Of a stretch of DNA of 64,000 bases, positions 7,694 through 15,996 are shown one piece after another. The DNA lies in the NCBI GenBank assembly GCA_913058265.1, contig CAJXPQ010000003.1, forward strand, positions 124,001-188,000, read 5' to 3'. A program made the position numbers and the translations under genes. This stretch comes from an uncultured Oligoflexia bacterium. GTDB lineage: Bacteria > Bdellovibrionota > Bacteriovoracia > Bacteriovoracales > Bacteriovoracaceae. The notes under the pieces are model-generated. The model was not told the DNA's origin and did no database searches. It was given only the letters and a program-made list of their open reading frames with translations. Position 1 is the first letter of the stretch; each line of letters opens with the position of its first letter.

Positions 7694-8526
7694 AAATACT
7701 TTTACTACTTTTTTATTTTTCAACATCTGCCTATGGTAGCTTTATAGGACAGGATATTTTCCTGGATCAAGATGAAATGAAGCCGTTGAAGTCTGTACCA
7801 CTGGATTATCAAGTTATTGTTTCAGATTTTATCCAAAAATTTAGTGGTGAGGTTTTGGCCAGGGGTGGTGAGCTTAAAGTTGAGTTTGATTTAAAAAACT
7901 CTAGAGTTAATGCTTTCGCTAGTAGGGATATGGGTAAGTGGAAAATTACATTTCTTGGAGGATTGATAAAGCATTCTAAAATGAATAGCGAGGTTTTTAC
8001 TGCTATTTTATGTCATGAGTTAGGGCATCATATAGGCGGAGCTCCATATAAATTCCCTGATGATGAAGTGAGAAGCTGGGTTTCTGTTGAGGGGCAATCA
8101 GATTACTATGCCAGTAATATCTGCTTGAAAAGAATTTTTGAATTCCAGGATAATCAATCATTCTTAAAAGCAATAAAAATCTCTCCATTTATGAAAGAAG
8201 CGTGTGAAGCCCATACTTCAAATGAGTCTGAAAAATATATTTGTCTTCGCAGTACTTATATATCTCGTGAGCTAGGTTTATTTCTGGCAACACTTGGGCA
8301 AGGAAGACGTGGCAGGCGAGGTAGAATTCCTCGTTTTGATACTCCTGATACATCACAAGTTAGCAGTACGACGATTCAACACCCAAAAGCTCAGTGCCGG
8401 CTCGACAGTTATTTTCAAGGCTCAATATGTGAGCAATACTATTTCAGGCTTCCAAATGAGCAAAACTGCCCACAAAGAGAGCTAAAGTACTCTGGTTCAA
8501 GGCCGCTATGCTGGTATGCGCCCTAG
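7690..8526 (+). CDS. secreted HExxH metallopeptidase-like protein
   Basis: A 278-aa protein with signal peptide MKILLLLFYFSTSAYG. Residues 109-113 are HELGH, a zinc HExxH site, and Glu134 in 'SVEGQSDYYA' is placed as the third ligand, as in M48-type (gluzincin) peptidases. The rest differs from standard M48 proteins: a ~100-residue N-terminal domain, and a basic Gly/Arg patch (GRRGRRGR, ~residues 204-211) before a Cys-containing tail. The ATG overlaps the SDR stop, so they are cotranscribed. Its target is unknown. It may be exported to the periplasm or by the T2SS. Confidence 0.7.
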   Translation: MKILLLLFYFSTSAYGSFIGQDIFLDQDEMKPLKSVPLDYQVIVSDFIQKFSGEVLARGGELKVEFDLKNSRVNAFASRDMGKWKITFLGGLIKHSKMNSEVFTAILCHELGHHIGGAPYKFPDDEVRSWVSVEGQSDYYASNICLKRIFEFQDNQSFLKAIKISPFMKEACEAHTSNESEKYICLRSTYISRELGLFLATLGQGRRGRRGRIPRFDTPDTSQVSSTTIQHPKAQCRLDSYFQGSICEQYYFRLPNEQNCPQRELKYSGSRPLCWYAP

Positions 8527-8627
8527 TTTCTCTTCGTAAATACAATAGGTTAGATGATTTAAAGACAGGACATATGAATTTTTCATTTAGTTGAAAAAAA
8601 TGCTTCTGTTTTTGGACGAGTCAATAT

Positions 8628-8633
8628 TATAAT
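8628..8633 (+). promoter_or_regulatory. -10 element for the cold-shock gene
   Basis: A consensus TATAAT lies 54 nt before ATG 8687. The best -35 at usable spacing is poor (TTCTGT). The ~45-nt untranslated leader between it and the AAGGAAG ribosome site could form cold-responsive RNA structure, as in other csp genes. That role is inferred. Confidence 0.4.
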
Positions 8634-8686
8634 AATACTTAAGTTCGGTGGATTAGCCGGATCAATTTTAATAAGGAAGAAGTAAC

Positions 8687-8881
8687 ATGAGTACAGGTAC
8701 AGTAAAGTTTTTTAATGAAGGTAAAGGTTTTGGTTTTATTACTCCAGATGACGGAGGAAAGGATCTTTTCGTACACATTTCAGCTGTTGAATCAGGTCAA
8801 TTAAATGATTCTGACAAAGTTGAGTACGAAGTAGGCGAAGGTCAGAAAGGACCATGTGCTGTCCAAGTAAGAAAAATCTAA
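8687..8881 (+). CDS. CspA-family cold-shock protein
   Basis: A 64-aa single cold-shock domain. It begins '[20 protein letters not shown]' and has RNP1 (GKGFGFI) and RNP2 (DLFVHIS). It ends '[10 protein letters not shown]'. Such proteins bind single-stranded RNA and DNA and melt mRNA structure. The length is typical. An AAGGAAG ribosome site precedes the ATG, and a strong terminator follows, so it is a single-gene transcript. Whether it is cold-induced cannot be seen. Confidence 0.95.
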   Translation: MSTGTVKFFNEGKGFGFITPDDGGKDLFVHISAVESGQLNDSDKVEYEVGEGQKGPCAVQVRKI

Positions 8882-8917
8882 TATAGTTTTAATTATATAT
8901 ATAGTTTTAATTATATA
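8882..8917. repeat. 18-bp tandem duplication after the cold-shock gene
   Basis: An AT-only-plus-one-G unit containing TATAGTTTTAATTATATA is present twice in direct tandem (period 18) between the cold-shock stop codon and its terminator. It looks like a simple local duplication in the 3' untranslated region. Confidence 0.6.
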
Positions 8918-8932
8918 TAGAGTTTTTTGAAG

Positions 8933-8958
8933 AGGGAGTTTTTTAACTCCCTTTTTTT
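8933..8958 (+). terminator. intrinsic terminator of the cold-shock gene
   Basis: The stem GGGAGTT (8934-8940) pairs with AACTCCC (8945-8951) around a TTTT loop, followed by seven Ts. This is a textbook Rho-independent terminator. Confidence 0.9.
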
Positions 8959-8961
8959 GTG

Positions 8962-8967
8962 TACACT
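8962..8967 (+). promoter_or_regulatory. -10 element, leaderless arrangement
   Basis: TACACT ends 6 nt before ATG 8974, with no ribosome site between. No good -35 is visible because that region is the T-tract and stem of the preceding terminator. It is supported mainly by the same spacing at other genes in this window. Confidence 0.35.
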
Positions 8968-8973
8968 TTTATA

Positions 8974-9303
8974 ATGATACTATCAATTCTAAAAGTTTTT
9001 ACAGCTGCAATTCTTATTTCATTCGTATCTTGGCTTTCAGGAACACGGACACAACTTGCTGGCTTTCTTACGGCATTCCCATTAACAACCCTGATCGCTC
9101 TTGCTTTTTCTAAGTTGGAATGGAATAGCTCTGAACAATCAGTTGAATATGCGAAGAGTGTCTTTATTGCCATCCCTGTAAGTCTTCTTTTCTTTGTTCC
9201 ATTTTTACTTGCAAGTAAGCTTAACTTGAGTTTTTGGACCTGCTATATTGTTGGGATATTGTTATTAGGAGTAGGATACTTCATTCATAAGGCCGTTGTA
9301 TAG
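8974..9303 (+). CDS. small integral membrane protein (DUF3147-like)
   Basis: From ATG 8974 the protein is 109 aa. A GTG at 8959 is in frame but lies inside the preceding terminator's T-tract, so ATG is preferred. Three or four transmembrane helices are visible, with 'SWLSGTRTQLAGFLTAFPLTTLIAL' in the first half. The pattern of a polar Gly/Thr/Arg turn followed by a Pro-containing helix is like the DUF3147 family. The function is unknown. There is no ribosome site. Confidence 0.55.
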   Translation: MILSILKVFTAAILISFVSWLSGTRTQLAGFLTAFPLTTLIALAFSKLEWNSSEQSVEYAKSVFIAIPVSLLFFVPFLLASKLNLSFWTCYIVGILLLGVGYFIHKAVV

Positions 9304-9306
9304 GGT

Positions 9307-9335
9307 TTGCAAAGTATGAATGTTAACAATTATAC
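9307..9335 (+). promoter_or_regulatory. promoter of the CHI-like/DUF2878-SDR pair
   Basis: TTGCAA (9307-9312) and TTATAC (9330-9335) are separated by 17 nt. The start point would lie about 27 nt before ATG 9370, leaving room for the AGAAGGA ribosome site. Confidence 0.45.
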
Positions 9336-9369
9336 CGATTAGATAAGATAATTGCTAGAAGGATACTTT

Positions 9370-9852
9370 ATGAAAATACTAATTTTATGTTTAATGATGA
9401 CTGCTCAGGTAGTCCACGCAAATAAGCTTCAGCTATTAGGTGAGGGAAGATTAACTTTCTTATTTTTTAAGGTTTATGATGCCAAACTTTTTGCTGAAAA
9501 AAAATCAACTGAGTTTGATCAAAAGCTTCGCTTAGAAATTAGTTATCTGCGCTCTCTTAAGGGTGATGATATTTACGATAGAACACTGACAGAGTGGAAA
9601 GGCATTGGGCTAAGTGAAGAGCGAATTAATGCCATTAAGCCTTTAATCAAAGATAAATTTCCTAATGTTGATGATGGAGATCAAATTATTGCTGAATATG
9701 ATCCTGTCGATGGGTTAAAGGTTGTTCTTAATAAAAAGAAGGTTCTTATCACGAGTAGTGATGTTACCTTTGCAAAAGACTTTATGGGGATATGGCTCTC
9801 ACCTGAAACCAGTGAGAAGAAACTACGGGCCAAACTCTTTGGAGTTGAATAA
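9370..9852 (+). CDS. chalcone isomerase-like domain protein, periplasmic
   Basis: The start is at ATG 9370, after AGAAGGA, because it gives a clean signal peptide (MKILILCLMMTAQVVHA). The body is the bacterial chalcone isomerase-like fold: 'LLGEGRLTFLFFKVYDAKLF' early and 'FAKDFMGIWLSPETSEKKLRAKLFG' at the end. Bacterial members are not expected to act on flavonoids; they are found with DUF2878, SDR, cfa and DUF1365 genes in light or singlet-oxygen stress clusters. The stop overlaps the next start by 1 nt (TAATG), a tight operon. The biochemical role is unknown. Confidence 0.8.
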   Translation: MKILILCLMMTAQVVHANKLQLLGEGRLTFLFFKVYDAKLFAEKKSTEFDQKLRLEISYLRSLKGDDIYDRTLTEWKGIGLSEERINAIKPLIKDKFPNVDDGDQIIAEYDPVDGLKVVLNKKKVLITSSDVTFAKDFMGIWLSPETSEKKLRAKLFGVE

Positions 9853-11249
9853 TGATATTTGCAAAGATTATTTTACTGAATGTTTTTTGGTATGCTGCTG
9901 TATACTTTGGTCCATCAGAATTTGGATTTGTACTATTCCCCATTGCACTCATTTTAACATTTATAAATTTAAAAGTTTATAAACCTGCTGTTGCAAAATC
10001 TCATTATTTTTTTACCCTAGCTTTTTTTATAGTTTATGGTTTTCTTCAAGACTATATCGTTCTTGAATTAGGTCTAATTAATTATAACCAAAGTAGCTTT
10101 CCTTTTTGGCTAACAAGTATGTATGTGGTTTTTATTTGTTATTACGGAGATATTTTTAATAAGTTTCAAAAGCTTCATGCTGGTATTCTTTTTATTGTAG
10201 GGGCCCTGGGGGGTGTCGCTGCCTATTTCGGTGGTGCAAAAATAGCAGGACTTACGATTTATGATTCTACTATTCTTTATTATTGGGGAATAGTTGCTCT
10301 TTCCTGGGGAGTATTTTTTCCCCTAAGTATAAAAATATTTTATGAGGGATTTATGTGGAATAAAATTTTAGATGCATCAATTTATTATAGTTTTGATAAT
10401 TCAGGCTATCTTCGACATGAGAAAAACTTTCCTAAGAACACTTTACCTGCTGAAGGTAAGAATGTTCTTATTACTGGAGGTACATCAGGTATTGGTTTGA
10501 ATTGTGCTGAACATCTGGCCGCAGATAAGGCGAATGTTTTTATTACCGGACGTAGCATTGAGCGAGGTAACTCAATTGCTTCTAATAATGAGTCTATTCA
10601 ATTTAAACAATTGGATATGGCCGATTGGGAAGATATAGACCAGTCAATTTCAGATTTGCCTGTCATGGACCTTGTTGTTCTTAACGCAGGTGGTATGCCA
10701 GAGAGTTTTATAACCAACAAGCAAGGCTATGAGTTGCAAATGGCCTCTCAACTTTTTGGGCACTACTTTCTGCTTAAAAAGTTAAAAGAAACTAGTAAAT
10801 TAAGTCATGGAGCTAGAGTTGTTTGGGTAACTTCTGGTGGGATGTATCTGGCCTCTTTATCACTGGCCAATCTTAAAGAGAATGATAAATATGATAAAGT
10901 TTCCACATATGCTAATGTTAAGCGAGGACAAGTTAGCTTATTAAACAAATTATCTTCAGAGTTCGTAGATCAAAACATAACTGCCATGCACCCTGGTTGG
11001 GTAGACACTCCTGGTGTTGAGAGTGCCATAGGGGGTTTCTATGAAAAAATGCATGGTAAGCTTAGAACTCCCGATCAAGGTTCAGATACAATACTATGGC
11101 TGCTGAGAACAACAGATCTCCCTATAAAGGGTGGTTTATACTTCGACCGTAAAAATGTATCAACTAATTTTTTTCCACATATCAAGGTTAAGCAGGGCGA
11201 TGTGGAGCAATTGTGGCAGTGCATGAATGACGAGTATTCCAAGCTTTAG
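9852..11249 (+). CDS. DUF2878 membrane domain fused to an SDR dehydrogenase
   Basis: A 465-aa fusion. Residues ~1-165 are five or six transmembrane segments resembling DUF2878 ('AKIILLNVFWYAAVYFG', 'FWLTSMYVVFICYYGD'). Residues ~200-465 are a soluble SDR domain: cofactor loop ITGGTSGIGLNCA, NAGGMPES, 'VVWVTSGGMY' with the catalytic Ser, and Y-A-N-V-K as the YxxxK pair. 'MHPGWVDTPGVE' is also typical. The SDR half looks closest to the DHRS12-like group. In other proteobacteria DUF2878 and the SDR are separate neighbouring genes, so the fusion supports a shared task. It is coupled to the CHI-like gene. Confidence 0.8.
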   Translation: MIFAKIILLNVFWYAAVYFGPSEFGFVLFPIALILTFINLKVYKPAVAKSHYFFTLAFFIVYGFLQDYIVLELGLINYNQSSFPFWLTSMYVVFICYYGDIFNKFQKLHAGILFIVGALGGVAAYFGGAKIAGLTIYDSTILYYWGIVALSWGVFFPLSIKIFYEGFMWNKILDASIYYSFDNSGYLRHEKNFPKNTLPAEGKNVLITGGTSGIGLNCAEHLAADKANVFITGRSIERGNSIASNNESIQFKQLDMADWEDIDQSISDLPVMDLVVLNAGGMPESFITNKQGYELQMASQLFGHYFLLKKLKETSKLSHGARVVWVTSGGMYLASLSLANLKENDKYDKVSTYANVKRGQVSLLNKLSSEFVDQNITAMHPGWVDTPGVESAIGGFYEKMHGKLRTPDQGSDTILWLLRTTDLPIKGGLYFDRKNVSTNFFPHIKVKQGDVEQLWQCMNDEYSKL

Positions 11250-11351
11250 AATTTACATCTTTACAGTAGCTTAACCCCTAGGTAGAATTTGTTTAATTTT
11301 TCTTTTGAGGAACAATGAAGTGTCTTAGGAGAAAACGATTGGAGCTACACG

Positions 11352-11819
11352 TTGGATCATTCAGAAATAATTGGTAAATTAGTAATCTCATCAAATTTTG
11401 GAATAGGAACTGTCGTCTCGGTTGAGGATATGACAAATAGTGGTAGAGATTTCTTGGTCATTGAATGTCCTGGAAATGTAAAAAACTTTATTCCAGCGGA
11501 CGATACTGCAAGCTATCGTTTCTTGAGTACTGAAGTTGATATTGGAAAGATTATTTCTAAGTTAGAAAAGACGAGATTAAAGCCGAAAGATTATGGCTCA
11601 AAAAAAGAGCGAATTGAGTACTTTAAAAAAACATCAAAGATGCAAGATATAAATATTATCGCTGATTTATTACTAGAACTTATTTCTCTAGACGATAGAA
11701 GCTCTGCAGAAGATCTTATTATGAATAAATTTGTTGATTCTATTGCACTTGAGCATTCAATAATAACTAAAGCTAAAGAAGAAGACTCTAAAGTCATTAT
11801 TCTTGCAGCAATTAAATAG
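11352..11819 (+). CDS. CarD/CdnL-like transcription factor
   Basis: A 155-aa protein. Residues ~5-60 resemble the RNA-polymerase-interacting domain of CarD/CdnL ('GKLVISSNFGIGTVVSVED', 'FLVIECPGNVKNFIPADD'). The remainder is helical, as in CdnL ('KKERIEYFKKTSKMQDINIIADLLLELISLDD' keeps the R/K..Y..K...D...IA..L..L pattern). CarD-type proteins stabilise open complexes at promoters. Conservation is modest, so it may be a divergent paralogue. The start is taken as TTG 11352, with GGAG about 8 nt upstream. It is followed closely by the carbonic anhydrase gene. Confidence 0.7.
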   Translation: MDHSEIIGKLVISSNFGIGTVVSVEDMTNSGRDFLVIECPGNVKNFIPADDTASYRFLSTEVDIGKIISKLEKTRLKPKDYGSKKERIEYFKKTSKMQDINIIADLLLELISLDDRSSAEDLIMNKFVDSIALEHSIITKAKEEDSKVIILAAIK

Positions 11820-11832
11820 CTAGGAGGTTAAT

Positions 11833-12378
11833 TTGGATATCAGTAAACTTTTAGATAATAATAAAAGCTGGACCAAAGAGATGACAAAGGGGCAAGAAAA
11901 CTTCTTTAAAAATCTATGTGAAGGTCAAGCCCCTCAAGCTTTGTATATTGGATGCTCTGATAGTAGAGTTTCACCGGAGCTCTTTTTATCCTTGAATCCA
12001 GGTGATTTTTTTATTCACAGAAATATTGCAAATCAAGTTATACCTTCTGACAATAACCTTAGTAGCATATTAGAATTCGCAATAGACGTAATTAAGGTCG
12101 AGAATATAATTGTGTGTGGTCACTATGGTTGCGGAGGTGTTGAAGCAGCTTTGAGTGAACTTGAGCCTAATCTGTGTGGTGTTTGGCTTGCAGATTTACA
12201 TGCTCATCTAAAGGCTCAAAAAGTTACCGATTGGAATGAGGCCGTAGAGGTCGGTGTTAAATACCAAACAGCTAAGCTTGTTGAGGTTCCCGTAGTTAAG
12301 AGAGCAATAAATAATAAACAAATTCTTATTCATACTTGGATTTTTGATATGAGCACTGGTGAAGTTATTTCACTTTAA
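11833..12378 (+). CDS. beta-carbonic anhydrase
   Basis: A 181-aa protein, slightly shorter than E. coli Can (220 aa). The zinc ligands are Cys41 (in CSDSRVSPE, with the Asp43/Arg45 dyad), His97 and Cys100 (in CGHYGCGG). It interconverts CO2 and bicarbonate in the cytoplasm. The start is a TTG at 11833 immediately after the strong ribosome site AGGAGG; no better start is in frame. It is 13 nt downstream of the CarD-like gene and probably cotranscribed. Confidence 0.93.
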   Translation: MDISKLLDNNKSWTKEMTKGQENFFKNLCEGQAPQALYIGCSDSRVSPELFLSLNPGDFFIHRNIANQVIPSDNNLSSILEFAIDVIKVENIIVCGHYGCGGVEAALSELEPNLCGVWLADLHAHLKAQKVTDWNEAVEVGVKYQTAKLVEVPVVKRAINNKQILIHTWIFDMSTGEVISL

Positions 12379-12390
12379 AATACCACATTA

Positions 12391-15300
12391 CTAATCATCC
12401 AACTCTTCATATAGTTTAATTTGATCTAAGTATGTTTGAATTTCTCGCGCTCTAATGCTTATATTTGGAGTACCAGCACCATTTCTTATCTGTGAAGTAG
12501 AACCATTGTAGATATAATATAAAAATTGTGACCTATTATCTTCGTTTATATTATTATGTCTTCCTTCCATCCTTTTTAGTTCTGAACTCATCTCTTTGAG
12601 AACAATCATCGTTGCTAATGCTGCATTTCTGGGCTCTGTTAAATTATTTTCATTAATTTCAGGGTAATACTTTTCTGTAAATGAAGTCACATTTTTAATT
12701 TGTGTCAGTCCTCTGGAATTATCAGAGTCATTTCCATCGATCACTTTTTTTGTACTGACAGCAGTTTGACTAATGAATTGTGCGTACTTATCCAAAAGCC
12801 AAGAAGACAGACCCGTAAGAGCGCCTCCAGGTCCTACAGTAGGGATAGAGGCCAAACTTCTTGATATTGAAGTTATCTTTCCTCCTTCTTTTAACTGGTA
12901 GCGTTCTTCCGTTCCAAAGCCACTCTCAACGCCAAAAACGGCATAGGCCATTTGTGCAAGGTCATTATACTCGTTATTTGTTAACCCTAATTTTTCAATC
13001 AGTTCTCTTTTGCTATCTTCTAGAGTTTGAATATATTCTAGGGCGATTGGGTTTCCAGCATGAACAGGATTCATGACAACAAGGTCAATGTCTTTAATTT
13101 TCTCATTTTCTAAAGGAGAGTAGTAATAGTCTCTATTACAAATTTCTCCGGTTGAGCATCGAGATCTAGATGTAGGAGTAAATATAAGCTGACCATCAAC
13201 AACTTTCATTCTACTTACTCTTGTTCCGTCTGCGTTCTCTTCTTCAGGAAGAATGTAGACAGGACAACCTTGATCTGGGAATTCGTTCTTGTATGATTCG
13301 AAATCCTCTTGAGTAAGGTTTAGACAGCCATTGGTGGTTTTATTATCTTCATCATTCCCGTTATTGTACATGGTGTTTCTATGTTCGAGACCAACTGGTG
13401 TTTGATGCATTGCCATAACTGTTTCATATTGGTTATCTGCATTTAGAGGTCCATTAAAGGCCCCTTTTTCAGTTACGAGGGCAAGTAAATTATTATTATA
13501 ATATTCATAATAATCATCATTTGTACTATCTCTAAATTTATAGCTATAGAAAATTCCTGCTGATGTTTTTCCGTTGGTCGCTCGACGACCATCATTATAT
13601 AATTCCTCTAAAAAGATCGTTCTTTTATCACCACTATTAGCACCTAATAAAATTTCTCTTTCAAATAAAACAACTCCTGATTTGTTGTAAACAAAAAGCA
13701 TATGTTTCTTTTTATCTATAATTGTGTAGTAATCACAATCTTCTTTAGTTTTGAAGTTTTTGTGAAACTCAATAATGAGATTTTTATCATCCAAGGCATT
13801 AAGTTGCTCTTCAACATTTTTATATTCTCCATAGTCAATCATATCTGAAGGAGTTCTTTCTAGTCTTTCAGTGATGGGTAAACCTGTAAGAGTACTATAT
13901 CTTTGATCATTATCTTGAAAATTTCTTTCTCCGTTAGTCATGGCGGAATACCACGAGTTTGTATACTGTCTCGATTGAGGCACACTACTAGGTGGTGTTA
14001 AGTTGTTTGCCTCCTGAAAATTTTCTATGGCAGAAGTTTGATCTGTAAGTGGAATTGATCTTAATGTAAGAGGGTTTATCACTTCTGTATCAAGAATAAT
14101 CGCTTTCTTTCCCTCGATTAGAGCTTGCGCCACTATTTGCCTCTCTTCTTGATCAGTGCTTGCGTTAGTTGTTATCAAAGCACTTATTCGACTTGTAATT
14201 TCATCGTCACTTAATCTCGTTCTATTCTCGAGCACATTATTTGTATCTACTTGTGAATGTGAATTTGTATGAAGTTTGTTTTCATAAACATATGTTTTGT
14301 TATTTTCAATTGCTGAAGCTATGGCGTTATTTCTTTGCTCTGTAGATAATTCTGTATACCTTTCAATTGGAGCTTTTTGCTCAACACTTTCTGTTGTGGG
14401 GTAAGATGTAAGTCCTACTATGGATCTATCTATAGCCTGACCAGTGCTGGTATCATATAGTGCACCTCTAAATTCAAAAGATTTTTGTTTGATCTCACCA
14501 TCATTTGCAGCGATAAGACTATAAAGAAATTCGTCATTGAGATCCTTTAAGACCTCTTCTTTATTTGGACCATTATCAATGCCTGCTCCAAAATCTGGAA
14601 TTAGTTTTCTGTAATCATTATATTTACGTTTTAAATTTTCAAACATAGCGACATGTTGAAGATTAAGTCGTCTGTCCATGGCCGTAATTGATGAGGAATT
14701 CATAATACTTTTATATATTTTTTCACCATTAGCTTTTAAATCGCTCAAGTTATATGATTCTGGGAGGTAATAAATTTTATCTTGATATTGAAAGTTTCTT
14801 TCTCGAGAATCAAGAGCTTGAGCAATAGCAAGTAATAGCTCCTTGTTCCCGATAAGGTCTTCTTTGCTCAGAAAATAGGGGTATCTATCAAGAACTGATT
14901 GAGCAAGCTTATCAAAATATTCATCTTGATACGGGAGCAATTCAATTTGAATAATTTTCTCCTGTCCGTCACTACCAATTATCGAGATCTCTTCTGTTGC
15001 AATTGCAGGAAGTATGATGGGTTCTCTTTGGTCTTCTTGATTTATAACTGGCGGGTCTTCCGATGGCATTCTTGAATCATTTGGAATATACTTTTTACCC
15101 ACATGAAGCCAAAAGTCATCATACTTTAAAACCTCTGTCTTATTGAAATCTTGCATATCCTCTATGAAGTTTAATATTGTATTCTCCAATATAGCTTTTT
15201 GATTGTTTTCACCACATTGATTTAATATCATATCCTTACAAGGTCTAGACAAAGGGAGCTTTTCAACAGCTATTGCCAACTCGCTTGTTAAGCTTTCAAT

Positions 15301-15897
15301 TTGCTGCTCAAATGAGCTGATTGAGTCCTTAATTTTCCTATTTTTCATGGAGGAGTTTATCACTTTCGTAAAGTTGAGGATGGATTGATCTTTATTTGTA
15401 TGTTTAAAGAGCCTATGATCAAGAAGTCCATCGGATCTTACGCCTTCTTTTTCGGCCAAAATGGATAGTAATTTTATATCCGACATTTGAATAATGTATT
15501 TTTTTCTCTTTTTAGTATCTGTGATTTTATTTTGTTCGTTTAATATATCTCGAACATAAGGAAGAATTCTTGCAAGTGCAGTTCGAGATAATTTATTTTT
15601 TCGATAGAGCTCTCTTGCTTTTATAAACTCTGGATCTTGGTTTGTATCTATACTCGTGAGAATTTCATCAATTCTATTCTCTAGTTCAAAACTTACAGTA
15701 TCTTCTTTACCTTGTGAGGATGCCCAAGCGAGTCTATGAAGAGTAAGCTTTCCTTGAAGTTTTAATAGCTTTTTTAATTGGGGATGATTAATCTCATTTT
15801 CCATCAGGGTCTTGAGCGCCTCATTACATTCTTCTAGGGTTTCAGCTATTGCCAAACCCTGAAATAATATAAATATAGTAAGTACGATTACCTTCAT
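12391..15897 (-). CDS. giant secreted protein with L,D-transpeptidase-like and lytic-transglycosylase-like regions
   Basis: The start is taken at ATG 15897 because it opens directly with a signal peptide (MKVIVLTIFILFQGLAIA); an in-frame ATG at 15930 would add 11 residues. The mature protein is ~1150 aa. Residues ~20-710 are mostly helical and unrecognised. Residues ~720-890 look like a YkuD-type L,D-transpeptidase: 'YYTIIDKKKHMLFVYNKSG', then 'MAMHQTP' (His831) and 'TTNGCLNL' (Cys858), matching the H...(S/T)xGCxxL catalytic pattern. Residues ~960-1150 look like a lysozyme-fold transglycosylase: 'YAVFGVESGFGT' (Glu991), 'RGLTQIKN' and 'YIYNGS'. Both regions act on peptidoglycan in known families. 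It ends 12 nt after the convergent carbonic anhydrase stop. Confidence 0.7.
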   Translation of the reverse strand: MKVIVLTIFILFQGLAIAETLEECNEALKTLMENEINHPQLKKLLKLQGKLTLHRLAWASSQGKEDTVSFELENRIDEILTSIDTNQDPEFIKARELYRKNKLSRTALARILPYVRDILNEQNKITDTKKRKKYIIQMSDIKLLSILAEKEGVRSDGLLDHRLFKHTNKDQSILNFTKVINSSMKNRKIKDSISSFEQQIESLTSELAIAVEKLPLSRPCKDMILNQCGENNQKAILENTILNFIEDMQDFNKTEVLKYDDFWLHVGKKYIPNDSRMPSEDPPVINQEDQREPIILPAIATEEISIIGSDGQEKIIQIELLPYQDEYFDKLAQSVLDRYPYFLSKEDLIGNKELLLAIAQALDSRERNFQYQDKIYYLPESYNLSDLKANGEKIYKSIMNSSSITAMDRRLNLQHVAMFENLKRKYNDYRKLIPDFGAGIDNGPNKEEVLKDLNDEFLYSLIAANDGEIKQKSFEFRGALYDTSTGQAIDRSIVGLTSYPTTESVEQKAPIERYTELSTEQRNNAIASAIENNKTYVYENKLHTNSHSQVDTNNVLENRTRLSDDEITSRISALITTNASTDQEERQIVAQALIEGKKAIILDTEVINPLTLRSIPLTDQTSAIENFQEANNLTPPSSVPQSRQYTNSWYSAMTNGERNFQDNDQRYSTLTGLPITERLERTPSDMIDYGEYKNVEEQLNALDDKNLIIEFHKNFKTKEDCDYYTIIDKKKHMLFVYNKSGVVLFEREILLGANSGDKRTIFLEELYNDGRRATNGKTSAGIFYSYKFRDSTNDDYYEYYNNNLLALVTEKGAFNGPLNADNQYETVMAMHQTPVGLEHRNTMYNNGNDEDNKTTNGCLNLTQEDFESYKNEFPDQGCPVYILPEEENADGTRVSRMKVVDGQLIFTPTSRSRCSTGEICNRDYYYSPLENEKIKDIDLVVMNPVHAGNPIALEYIQTLEDSKRELIEKLGLTNNEYNDLAQMAYAVFGVESGFGTEERYQLKEGGKITSISRSLASIPTVGPGGALTGLSSWLLDKYAQFISQTAVSTKKVIDGNDSDNSRGLTQIKNVTSFTEKYYPEINENNLTEPRNAALATMIVLKEMSSELKRMEGRHNNINEDNRSQFLYYIYNGSTSQIRNGAGTPNISIRAREIQTYLDQIKLYEELDD

Positions 15898-15961
15898 ATT
15901 ATCTCTATCGGATGATATGGATTGATACATGAGTTTTTTGCTTAGGTTGCTGTCTAAACTT

Positions 15962-15990
15962 TTGACACCACCTTTGATGATATATAGTAT
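15962..15990 (+). promoter_or_regulatory. tag promoter, leaderless arrangement
   Basis: TTGACA (15962-15967), a 17-nt spacer and TAGTAT (15985-15990) end exactly 6 nt before ATG 15997. There is no ribosome site. This is the best -35/-10 pair among the leaderless candidates. Confidence 0.65.
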
Positions 15991-15996
15991 CTGTTT

